From assembly GCA_965221845.1 (NCBI GenBank), contig OZ244919.1, positions 2,604,001 to 2,668,000 of the forward strand: 64,000 nt of DNA, in the 5' to 3' direction. The notes under the pieces are model-generated. The model had not been told where the DNA came from, searched no databases, and worked only from the letters and a program-made list of their open reading frames with translations. The position numbers were made by a program, and so were the translations under genes. The stretch is from JAJEFO01 sp965221845 (GTDB taxonomy: Bacteria > Pseudomonadota > Alphaproteobacteria > Rhodobacterales > Rhodobacteraceae). Positions 9,242-16,365 of this stretch are shown here, piece after piece (within the stretch, counting starts at the first letter, position 1; the number at the start of each line of letters is the position of its first letter).

Positions 9242-9250
9242 CCGGACGTG
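9242..9250. repeat. Target-site duplication (right) of the ISKra4-family element
   Basis: An exact copy of the 9-bp CCGGACGTG at 7520-7528, immediately outside the right inverted repeat. Confidence 0.75.
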
Positions 9251-9565
9251 CCCCGTGCCGGTCCAGGACGCATGAAAGGATAGCCTGAAAGGGCTTCCGG
9301 AAGCCGGCATCGGACCCGGAAACCGGTCCGTCCCGGCTCCCGGTGCCATGCCGAAAACTTTATGAAGAAGTGACGGTTGATGCCAAAAACCCCTGTCGCG
9401 ATGATTCCCTGCCGGGAGTGAAGGGCCGGCATCCGGACGCAAAGCACAGCAAGCGCCGACCGCCGAACGATGCCGGATCGGTCCAGCGACCCGCAGCAGC
9501 CGCCAGGTTCATGTCAATTGCGGCCGTTGGGAATCGAGGCTAGGATGCGCAGGATGGGGGAGTCC
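9251..9565. other. Non-coding stretch between the IS cluster and the SDR gene
   Basis: No convincing gene on either strand. A minus-strand open frame here has no recognisable motif and crosses the ISKra4 end. The stretch presumably contains the promoter of the downstream plus-strand SDR/SnoaL pair, but no clear -35/-10 pair was seen. Confidence 0.5.
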
Positions 9566-10294
9566 ATGGCCGCACTGACCGGAAAGGCCGCGATCGTCAC
9601 CGGGGCCGCCCGCGGCATCGGCGCGGCCATCGCGGCGCGCTTCGCCGCCGAGGGCGCACGCGTCGCCATCTTCGACCTGAACCCGCCAAGGCCGCCCGAA
9701 GACGGGCTTTCGGCCCGGGTGGACGTTGCCGACGAGACGTCGGTCGGCAAGCATGTGGACAGGGCGGCGGCGGCGTTCGGCCGGCTCGACCTCCTCGTGA
9801 ACTGCGCCGCCGCTGACGGCATGAGGGGGCCGGTGACGGAAATGACGGCTGCCGACTGGAACCGCGCGCTGGCCGTGAACCTGACCGGCGCATTCCTGAC
9901 GTGCCGCGCCGCGATCCCGCACATGGCGAAGTCCGGCGGCGGCTCCATCATCAACGTCGCCTCGCAGCTCGGGTCGGTCGCGGCGCCCGGAAACCCGGCC
10001 TACTGCGCCTCGAAGGGCGGCCTGATCCAGCTCACCCGCGCGATGGCGCTCGACCATGCCGAGGCGGGCATCCGGGTCAACGCCCTGTCGCCGGGTGCGG
10101 TCCTGACCGGCCGGCTGGCCGGCGCCTACGGCTCGGAAGAGGCGGCCCGTGCCGCGCTCACGCCCAGGTACCCGCTGGGGCGGATCGGCATGCCCGACGA
10201 CCTGGCGGGCGCAGCGGTCTTCCTCGCCTCCGCCGAGTCGCGCTTCATGACCGGCGCGGATCTTGTGGTTGACGGAGGGTATTCGGCACAATGA
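9566..10294 (+). CDS. Short-chain dehydrogenase/reductase (SDR)
   Basis: A 242-residue classical SDR. The cofactor-binding motif TGAARGIGAAIA is near residue 13. NCAA lies at the expected strand-4 position, SIINVASQLGS carries the catalytic Ser region, and YCASKGGLIQL the Tyr-x-x-x-Lys. The start at 9566 is chosen because GGGGGAG lies 4-10 bases upstream and the protein then begins right before the first beta strand; an ATG 21 bases upstream and the longer frame from 9470 are less likely. It overlaps the SnoaL-like gene by ATGA, so they form an operon. The substrate is unknown. Confidence 0.88.
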   Translation: MAALTGKAAIVTGAARGIGAAIAARFAAEGARVAIFDLNPPRPPEDGLSARVDVADETSVGKHVDRAAAAFGRLDLLVNCAAADGMRGPVTEMTAADWNRALAVNLTGAFLTCRAAIPHMAKSGGGSIINVASQLGSVAAPGNPAYCASKGGLIQLTRAMALDHAEAGIRVNALSPGAVLTGRLAGAYGSEEAARAALTPRYPLGRIGMPDDLAGAAVFLASAESRFMTGADLVVDGGYSAQ

Positions 10295-10671
10295 CGCCGG
10301 AAGAGACGGTTCGCGCGTTCCTCGCGGCGCTGGAGGCCCGCGACCTCGAGGCGGCGAAGACGCTCTTGCATCCCGAGGTCGAGATGGTCTTTCCAGGCGG
10401 CGCGGCGTTCCGCCGGCTCGAGCAGCTGATCGACTGGGCGCGCCCGCGCTATCGCAAGGTCGCAAAGCGGGTCGAGCGGATCGACGTGGCCGGCGGGGCG
10501 GCCTTCGCCCAGGGCACGATCCATGGCCGGTGGCCGGACGGCACGGCCTTCGACGGCATCCGTTTCGCCGACTGGTTCGAGCTCGAAGGCGGGTTGATCC
10601 GGCGGCAGAGGGTCTGGAACGATCTCGCGGACGCGCGCCTATTGGCCGATGCGGGCGCGAAACCGCCCTGA
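10291..10671 (+). CDS. SnoaL-like / NTF2-fold protein
   Basis: A 126-residue protein with the cone-shaped NTF2-like pattern: an N-terminal helix ETVRAFLAALEARDLEAAKT, then LHPEVEMVFPGG and a long beta sheet ending GLIRRQRVWND. Family members include polyketide cyclases, ketosteroid-isomerase-like enzymes and limonene-epoxide-hydrolase-like proteins, so a small-molecule isomerase or hydrolase role is possible, but no catalytic pair can be assigned with confidence. It is translationally coupled (ATGA) to the SDR and overlaps the 3' end of the convergent racemase-like gene by 33 bases. Confidence 0.7.
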   Translation: MTPEETVRAFLAALEARDLEAAKTLLHPEVEMVFPGGAAFRRLEQLIDWARPRYRKVAKRVERIDVAGGAAFAQGTIHGRWPDGTAFDGIRFADWFELEGGLIRRQRVWNDLADARLLADAGAKPP

Positions 10672-11412
10672 CCAGGCGGAACCGGTCACCCAGGGGGCGA
10701 GGCCTTCCGCCGTGGGCGCCTCGCCGCGGATGGCCAGCAGGGAGCGCCAGGCAAGGCAAAGGTTGGGCGAGATCACCGGCAGGGGATCGGCGCCTGCCCG
10801 CAGGATCGCGGGCAGGGTCGGCAGGCCCGTGCCAAGCATCGCGATGGCCTCCAGGCCGTCCGTCCCGATCGCCTCCAGCGCGCTTGCCGGCGCGTCTCCC
10901 CCCAGCGAGTAGACCGGGTGAAAGGCCGCGTCGTCGCCCGCGACCCTCTCGGTCCGAACGACGGTCAGCCCGCGCCTCTCCCAGTACTCCAGCGCATTCT
11001 GGTGCAAGGGGTCGCCGTATGGCGAGACGATGCCGACGCGCCGGGCGCCCAGGGATTCCAGAGCGTCGCAGAGCGCATTGGCCGCCGTGACGACGGGATA
11101 GCCGCGGCTCGCCTCGATCTTCGCCAGATGCCGGTCCTTTTCAGCCGGATCGACGAGATAGGCCGCGCCGGTGCAGGCGAAGGCAGCCGCGCCCAGCGGC
11201 ACGTTCGCGAACTGGTCCAGCGAGCGTTCCATGGATCCGGCGTAATCAGCCAGCCGCGCGTCGACGGTTGGCCTGGCGCTGGTCAGTCGCGCGGCGACCA
11301 TCCCGGTTCCGGGCGGCAGCAGGATCCCGAATTCCGGTTCCACGGTGGTGTTCGCCTGAGGGGTGAGGACTCCCAGAATCCCGGCCGGCGCATACTCCAG
11401 AGCCTTCGTCAT
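10639..11412 (-). CDS. Asp/Glu-racemase superfamily protein (maleate isomerase / arylmalonate decarboxylase-like)
   Basis: A 257-residue protein of the superfamily that includes maleate cis-trans isomerase and arylmalonate decarboxylase. It starts with the typical GVLTPQANTTVEPEF segment and has the first catalytic-loop motif AFACTGAAY. The second loop, where maleate isomerases carry a second cysteine, reads AMLGTGLPTLPAI, so the second Cys is Gly. Enzymes with only one Cys can act as decarboxylases, although in arylmalonate decarboxylase the retained Cys is the second one. The reaction is therefore uncertain. It is transcribed convergently with the SDR/SnoaL pair. Confidence 0.75.
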   Translation of the reverse strand: MTKALEYAPAGILGVLTPQANTTVEPEFGILLPPGTGMVAARLTSARPTVDARLADYAGSMERSLDQFANVPLGAAAFACTGAAYLVDPAEKDRHLAKIEASRGYPVVTAANALCDALESLGARRVGIVSPYGDPLHQNALEYWERRGLTVVRTERVAGDDAAFHPVYSLGGDAPASALEAIGTDGLEAIAMLGTGLPTLPAILRAGADPLPVISPNLCLAWRSLLAIRGEAPTAEGLAPWVTGSAWSGRFRARIGQ

Positions 11413-12366
11413 GCCGTTCTCCCGCAGCGCTGCCTACCCTAACCGCGACACGGACGTTTCGCCAGATGTCCGTTCGTGACGGCTTCTCGGCCGGCGAGGC
11501 GCGCCTTCCGAGCAGGCAGGCGAGCACGGCATCCGGGACGGTTGGGGCATGGCACCGCGGCGTTGCCGGCCGGCAGGACGGTTCGGGACGGCGCTCATCC
11601 GCCGTGGCCGCAACCGGCAAGGCAGCGACCCCTTCATGGCGGCGCGCGCCGAGGCGGAGCCGGAAACCCGCGGTTCCGCAGATCTCGCCGTCGCGCACTT
11701 CCGGGAAGCCGGCGGCGGCGATGCCGAGCGCAGGCCCTTCCGGCCTTTCCCCAGTACCGTCATTGCGGCGGACCGCCCCCGGGCCGATCGGTCCTGGCCC
11801 GCCTGCGCACCGCGCGGAGGGCCAACGGCGAGTCGGTCGGATGTTGACGCGCGATTCCGCAAGCGTATCCTGCGGCGGCCAGCCGCATTGGACGTGGCGG
11901 TCGCGCGCCCGGGGATCCGCGCTCCTGCGGCTTGGGTTCGCACGGGCTGCAAGGCAACGGCCGGCCCGAACGATGCGCCCGTGGACGGACAGCGGCGCAT
12001 CATCTTCGGGTTCCGCCACGACGGCGCCAATGGACTGGACCAGGAGCGGGATCGACAGGAGGTGAAGATGAGCCGCAGCCGGAAACGCCGCCCGATCCGT
12101 CCGGATCGACCTGCCTGCGAAGGGATGGCGCCGGCGGCAGGCGGTTCCGCCGCCGCGACCGCGCGGATGCCCGGCATCTTCCGCCAACGCCTGCACGGCG
12201 TTCCGGCAGGGCGCAACCCTGCCAGCCCCGAGGCCGCCATGCATCTCGCCGGGCCATCGGGAAATGCGCCACGGGTCCGGACAGGGATGCAGGAGTCCCA
12301 TGGCGCTCGACGCGCCGCCCTTGGAATCGATGCTGCCGGACGTCACCCGCCGGCAGCCGCCGCGTC
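11413..12366. other. About 950 bases without a recognisable gene
   Basis: Long frames are open on both strands, as expected at this GC content, but none shows a recognisable motif, conserved domain or convincing ribosome-binding site. A minus-strand frame with segments such as LLSIPLLVQSIGAVVAE and GIAAAGFPEVRDGEI is the most protein-like but also runs into the N terminus of the racemase-like gene in another frame. It could be a decayed gene or a long intergenic region. Confidence 0.4.
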
Positions 12367-12741
12367 ATGAACATGGACCCCTCCATCAACGTCCTCGGCG
12401 ATCCGCTGGAGCCCTGCTCGACGGATCCGGTCACCGGGTTCTTCCGGGACGGGTGCTGCAACACCTGTCGCGAGGACGAGGGAAATCACACGGTCTGCGC
12501 GATCATGACCAGGGAGTTCCTTGCCTACTCGAAATACGTGGGCAACGACCTGTCGACGCCGCGTCCGGAATTCCGGTTCCCCGGACTGAAGCCGGGTGAC
12601 GCATGGTGCCTGTGCGCGGGACGCTTCCTGCAAGCCGCGGACGAAGGCGCCGCGCCGAAGATCAGGCTTGCCTCGACGCACCGCCGGGCCCTGGGCATCG
12701 TTCCCCTCAAGGTCCTGAAGGAACACGCCTCGGACGGCTGA
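12367..12741 (+). CDS. DUF2237 family protein
   Basis: A 124-residue protein matching DUF2237 throughout: NVLGDPLEPCSTDPVTGFF, RDGCCNTCREDEGNHTVC, TREFLAYSKYVGNDLSTPRP, then LKPGDAWCLCAGRF. The family is conserved, Cys-rich and of unknown function. The start at ATG 12367 is chosen because the family begins shortly before NVLG; a second ATG six bases later is also possible. It stands alone, convergent with the ATP synthase operon. Confidence 0.85.
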   Translation: MNMDPSINVLGDPLEPCSTDPVTGFFRDGCCNTCREDEGNHTVCAIMTREFLAYSKYVGNDLSTPRPEFRFPGLKPGDAWCLCAGRFLQAADEGAAPKIRLASTHRRALGIVPLKVLKEHASDG

Positions 12742-12804
12742 CCGTGGCCGGGCAAGACGGCCATCGCGCGCGGTCCCGGGACCCCGTCGGCTCCGTGCGC
12801 GGGG

Positions 12805-13377
12805 CTAGCGCAGTCTCCTCTCGACCGTCGCGATCGCCTCGTCAATCATCCGACTCGCCCGGTCCGGGCTCATCCCGTCCGAGATCACCCGGCCGGCCGC
12901 GGAGACCGCGATCCTGACGGCCTCCTCGCGCACCTGCCTGACCGCACGCTGCTCTGCGGAGGCAAGCTGCTCCTGCGCGGCCCTGGTCCGTCTCTCGATC
13001 GCGATGGCCAGGTTGCTCCTGGCCTGCTGCGCGGCTTCCCCGGCGCTTTCCTTCGCAGCGGCAATGATGCGCTCGGAATGGTCTCCGACCTCTCGCTGCC
13101 TGCTTTCGAATTCCGCGAGGACCGATTCCGCCTCCTCCCGGAGCGCGCGGGCCTCGTCCAGCTCCGCCTGAATGCCGGCCGCGCGCTTGTCGAGCAGTCC
13201 GGCAACCAGGGACGGCACCTTGAAGTAGACGAGAACGCCGACAAAGAGCAGGAACGCGACCGCGACGATGAAGTCCGTGTTCGACAGCTTGTAGAAGTCG
13301 AGAGAAAACGGGTTCTTCGATGCCGCGAAGGCAGGCGCTGCCGGAAGCAGGGCAAGCGGGAAAAGCACTCTCGCCAT
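12805..13377 (-). CDS. atpF: F0F1 ATP synthase subunit b
   Basis: A 190-residue peripheral stalk subunit. A short signal-like or hydrophobic N terminus is followed by the membrane helix FIVAVAFLLFVGVLVYF near residues 35-52, then a long charged alpha helix rich in Ala, Glu and Arg (AELDEARALREEAESVLAEF onward) that forms the stator with b'. It is the last gene of the F0 operon (I-a-c-b'-b). The F1 genes are not in the window, as is usual in alphaproteobacteria, where F0 and F1 are separate operons. Confidence 0.93.
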   Translation of the reverse strand: MARVLFPLALLPAAPAFAASKNPFSLDFYKLSNTDFIVAVAFLLFVGVLVYFKVPSLVAGLLDKRAAGIQAELDEARALREEAESVLAEFESRQREVGDHSERIIAAAKESAGEAAQQARSNLAIAIERRTRAAQEQLASAEQRAVRQVREEAVRIAVSAAGRVISDGMSPDRASRMIDEAIATVERRLR

Positions 13378-13383
13378 CGCCCC

Positions 13384-13911
13384 CTATCCCTTAACCTGCG
13401 CGACCACCGCCGCATCGACTGCCGCGCCGTCCGCCTTGACGCCCATCGCCGCCAGCACGTCCCTTGCCGCACTGCGCGCGACCTCGCGAACGGCGGCGGC
13501 GGCACTGTTGCGAATCTCGCCGATGCGGGCTTCGCTCTCGGCAGCCCTTGCGGCGATCTCGGCGTCGGCCCTCTCGATTGCGGCATCGACCTCGGCCTGC
13601 ATTTCGGCCTTGGCTGCGGCGGCAATCCTGCCTGCCTCCGCCCGGGCCTCGGCAATGGCCATGTCGTACGCCTCCTCGGCCTTGGCGGCCTTCCGCCTCA
13701 GCTCCTCCGCGGTCGCGATGTCGCCCGTTATCGCGCCCTGCCGTGCGGCAAGCACTTCGGCGATCCTTGGCAATGCCACCCGGGACAGGACCAGATAGGT
13801 CACCACAAGCGCGACCGCGAGCCAGAAGATCTGGTTCGGGAACGTGGAGAAATCGAGCTGCGGCATGCCGACCGAGATCTCGGCGGAACCGCTTGAGGCC
13901 TCTGTCGCCAT
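13384..13911 (-). CDS. atpG: F0F1 ATP synthase subunit b'
   Basis: The diverged second b subunit (b'), 175 residues, typical of photosynthetic and many other alphaproteobacteria. The motif PQLDFSTFPNQIFWLAVALV is the classic b' N terminus, with one membrane helix followed by a long coiled helix (EELRRKAAKAEEAYDMAIAE and onward). The start is set at 13911 (MATEASS) because AGGAGG lies six bases upstream; an ATG five codons earlier would place that box inside the gene. Its stop is 6 bases before the b subunit start. Confidence 0.92.
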   Translation of the reverse strand: MATEASSGSAEISVGMPQLDFSTFPNQIFWLAVALVVTYLVLSRVALPRIAEVLAARQGAITGDIATAEELRRKAAKAEEAYDMAIAEARAEAGRIAAAAKAEMQAEVDAAIERADAEIAARAAESEARIGEIRNSAAAAVREVARSAARDVLAAMGVKADGAAVDAAVVAQVKG

Positions 13912-13989
13912 GGCCAGCCTCCTCATGCCTTGTTGTCATCTCCCGGAAGGCTCTCGCGAGCGTCCGGCGCGAAACGATGTCGAGAGGTC

Positions 13990-14226
13990 CTAGACGGCGA
14001 ACATCAGCAGCAGGGCGACGAGGAACGAGAAGATCCCGAGCGCCTCCGAAAACGCGATGCCGATGAACATCGTCGCCGTCTGTCCGGTGGCCGCCGAGGG
14101 GTTGCGCAGCGCGCCGGAAAGAAAGTTGCCGACGACAAGGCCCACACCGATCGCGGCCCCGCCCATGCCGGTGCAGGCCAGGCCCGCGCCGATGTAGGCT
14201 CCCATTTGTACGACGTCACCTTCCAT
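13990..14226 (-). CDS. atpE: F0F1 ATP synthase subunit c
   Basis: A 78-residue proteolipid forming the rotor ring. There are two membrane hairpin helices: GAYIGAGLACTGMGGAAIGV, then TATMFIGIAFSEALGIFSFL, in which the Glu of FSEALGIF is the proton-binding carboxylate. The polar loop between them contains LRNPSAA. The start at 14226 gives the normal family length; an upstream in-frame ATG at 14319 would overlap nothing useful and lies too far away. Confidence 0.95.
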   Translation of the reverse strand: MEGDVVQMGAYIGAGLACTGMGGAAIGVGLVVGNFLSGALRNPSAATGQTATMFIGIAFSEALGIFSFLVALLLMFAV

Positions 14227-14279
14227 TTGTGCTCTCCTTGCGTTGGAAGTTTTCCCGTGGCGGCCGGCCCGCCAACGAT

Positions 14280-15035
14280 TCAGTGATGCGGATGCAGCGC
14301 GTCCCTCAGGTAGACGCATGTGAGAATGGCGAACACGTAGGCCTGGATGAACGACACAAGCGTCTCAAGCGCATAGATTGCCGTGATCGCGAGAACCGAC
14401 AGCGGGGAGATGGCGGCGACGGCCGCGAAGGTCGCGAAGACCTTGATCACCGCATGGCCCGCCATCATGTTGCCGGCAAGCCGGATCGAGTGGCTGACCG
14501 GCCGCACGAAGTAGCTTATGACCTCGATGATCGCGAGGATCGGGCGCAGGGCAAGCGGCGCCGATCGGATCCAGAAGAGCCCGAAGAAGCCCGCGCCGTT
14601 CTTGACGAACCCGATGACGGTGACCGACAGGAAGACCGCGACCGCCATGACGGCGGTGACCGCGATGTGGCTGGTCGTCGTGAACGACATCGGCAGGAGA
14701 CCGAGAAAGTTCGAGAACACGATGAACATGAACAGCGTCATTACATAGGGAAAATAGCGAAGCCCGTCCTTGCCCGCGACATCCTCGACCATCCTGTAGA
14801 CGAAACCGTAGGCGACCTCGGCAACCGACTGGGTCCGCGTCGGAACCAGCGCCCGGCCCCTCGTGCCCAGGACGAGGAGCGCCACGACGCAGAGGACGGC
14901 AAGCGCCATCCAGAAGGTCACGTTGGTGATCGTGACGACGCCCACCGGCCCGTCGCCAAAGAGCGGCTTCACGATGAACTGGTCCATTGGATGGAACGCC
15001 AGTCCGCCTTCCTCTCCGTGCGTCTCGGTCGCCAC
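14280..15035 (-). CDS. atpB: F0F1 ATP synthase subunit a
   Basis: A 251-residue integral membrane subunit that provides the proton half-channels. Several membrane helices are visible. The essential arginine lies in SHSIRLAGNMMAGHAVIKVF, and the last helix is LETLVSFIQAYVFAILTCVY. The N terminus has FIVKPLFGDGPVGVVTITN, typical of alphaproteobacterial a subunits. The gene begins 1 base after the stop of the I-protein gene and is followed by c, so it is co-transcribed. Confidence 0.95.
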   Translation of the reverse strand: MATETHGEEGGLAFHPMDQFIVKPLFGDGPVGVVTITNVTFWMALAVLCVVALLVLGTRGRALVPTRTQSVAEVAYGFVYRMVEDVAGKDGLRYFPYVMTLFMFIVFSNFLGLLPMSFTTTSHIAVTAVMAVAVFLSVTVIGFVKNGAGFFGLFWIRSAPLALRPILAIIEVISYFVRPVSHSIRLAGNMMAGHAVIKVFATFAAVAAISPLSVLAITAIYALETLVSFIQAYVFAILTCVYLRDALHPHH

Positions 15036-15036
15036 G

Positions 15037-15366
15037 TCAGCCCCTCTGCCTGCCGCCGCCGGACGCGCCCGGCGGCTGAATTTCCCTGGCCGTGTGCATC
15101 ATGGTCCTGATGCCCGCGGCGAACCCGAGGAGCGTGAAGGCGATCATCAGCCACGGCGCCGTGCCGAAGAAGGCGTCAAGCCCGAAGCCGATCCCGAAGC
15201 CGATCCCCAGCCCCACGACCAGTTCTAGAACCATGCGCCAGGCCACGTGGGCCTGGGAATGATGCTCGTCCCGGTGGCGTTTCGGCTCGTCCCTGCCGCG
15301 CTTCTGCGCAAGCTTCGCGTCCAGCGCCACAAGCCGGGACCTCCGATCCCCGTCGGCTGCGGCCAT
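15037..15366 (-). CDS. atpI: AtpI-like ATP synthase assembly protein
   Basis: A 109-residue small membrane protein. It has a charged N-terminal part, then two predicted membrane helices: MVLELVVGLGIGFGIGFGLD and LMIAFTLLGFAAGIRTMMH. This is the AtpI/I-protein pattern, and the location as first gene of the F0 operon supports it. Known role: helps assembly of the c ring. A good promoter lies 30-60 bases upstream. Confidence 0.88.
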   Translation of the reverse strand: MAAADGDRRSRLVALDAKLAQKRGRDEPKRHRDEHHSQAHVAWRMVLELVVGLGIGFGIGFGLDAFFGTAPWLMIAFTLLGFAAGIRTMMHTAREIQPPGASGGGRQRG

Positions 15367-15395
15367 GCCAAAACACCCCGTGAGAGTCCGCGCGT

Positions 15396-15424
15396 TGTCT
15401 AGGCGGGGAAGCCGGGCAAGTCAA
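15396..15424 (-). promoter_or_regulatory. Probable sigma-70 promoter of the F0 operon
   Basis: On the minus strand, TTGACT (15424-15419) and TAGACA (15401-15396) are separated by exactly 17 bases, 30 bases upstream of the atpI start. The match to the consensus is close for the -35 and fair for the -10. Confidence 0.6.
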
Positions 15425-15524
15425 GCGACCGGGCGTCGAAGCCGGCGACATTCAACCGACTGATTCAAAGGCATTAACGGCGCCAGCCACCGAAGGGCCG
15501 GAATCATCCGCCGTGCGACGACGT

Positions 15525-15540
15525 TCAACCTTCCGGTTGA
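15525..15540. promoter_or_regulatory. Small inverted repeat upstream of the ArsR gene
   Basis: TCAACC and GGTTGA with a 4-base spacer lie 32 bases before the start of the ArsR-type regulator. ArsR proteins often bind an imperfect dyad in their own promoter, so this is a candidate autoregulatory operator. The short arms make chance occurrence possible. Confidence 0.3.
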
Positions 15541-15571
15541 CGATCCGTCGGCTTGCGCGGCAGATGAGGCC

Positions 15572-15898
15572 ATGAAGCCGGCACTCGACTCGACGTTTCA
15601 GTCGCTTGCGGACCCCACGCGCCGTCAGATCCTCGCGATGCTTCTCGAGGACGACATGGCGGTGACGGACGTGGCGGAGCCCTTTGACATGTCCCTGTCC
15701 GCAATCTCCAAGCATCTTCGCGTGCTGGCCCGCGCCGGATTGATCAGCCAGGAAAGGCGAGGCCGGGTCATCTGGTGCCAGCTGGAACCGCAGGCGCTCA
15801 GGGAGGCCAGCGTCTGGATGCAGGGTCTTGGCCAGTTCGAGCCGGTTGACCTGGATGCATTCGAGACGTTCCTCGAGCGCGAACTGGCCCGGCAGTGA
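15572..15898 (+). CDS. ArsR-family transcriptional regulator
   Basis: A 108-residue winged-helix regulator. It shows SLADPTRRQILAML at residues 11-24, the recognition helix MSLSAISKHLRVLARAGLI, then the wing ISQERRGRVIWCQL. No ELCVC-type metal site is present, so it is not an arsenic- or zinc-sensing member of the classical kind. It is more like the ArsR regulators that act with SRPBCC-domain proteins, although no such gene is adjacent. It is divergent from the F0 operon. Confidence 0.88.
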   Translation: MKPALDSTFQSLADPTRRQILAMLLEDDMAVTDVAEPFDMSLSAISKHLRVLARAGLISQERRGRVIWCQLEPQALREASVWMQGLGQFEPVDLDAFETFLERELARQ

Positions 15899-16365
15899 AG
15901 CGCGATAGCGCTCCGAGGCACCGACATGCGCCGCATCGGGCCGGCGACGTGACCGCGTTGCGGACGCCCCGGCGGCCGCAGGTTTGCGGGGGTCGCCGAA
16001 CACGGGCCGCTTTCCCGGACCGTCACGGTACAGCCCAGGTCGTCCCCCTCGCATCCCGTTCCTGAGCGCTTCCCTGCGAACGGGCTCCCTCATGCGCTGA
16101 CGCGGCTTCGCAACGCTTCGAGGCCTTCGATCCGGGCGTTTCCTGGCGATCTGGTGACATGGTGGTGACACGGGGAAGCTTCCCGGAACCGTTGTGAACA
16201 AGGGCGGCGGCGCGGTCCGGCGGCGCGGGACCGCCCTCGTGGTGACACAGCGGTGACACGGGCGGCGGCCCGCCTGGCCGCCCTGCCGGGGGCCTTGACC
16301 CAAGGCGCTGATTTCAAGCCGTTATTCCGGCCCCTCCGGGGCGGCCGGGCCCCTCGATACCCTGA
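15899..16365. other. Intergenic region upstream of porin A, partly repeated in inverted form near 45.5 kb
   Basis: No gene. The part around 16095-16190 matches the complement of about 45493-45600 imperfectly, including the stretch with GGTGACATGGTGGTGACACGG. GGTGACA occurs four times here (16153, 16164, 16241, 16252), a possible binding-site cluster. The final ~110 bases before the porin are a diverged relative of the porin B leader at 44865-45020, but the small membrane-protein gene that precedes porin B is absent here. Confidence 0.55.

Noticed and set aside
11549..12370. Long plus-strand frame of 273 codons between the racemase-like gene and the DUF2237 gene
   Set aside because: Arg/Ala/Pro-rich without recognisable motif, with equally long frames on the other strand. 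The downstream part overlaps the DUF2237 start in a different frame, and it looks like a GC-driven open frame.
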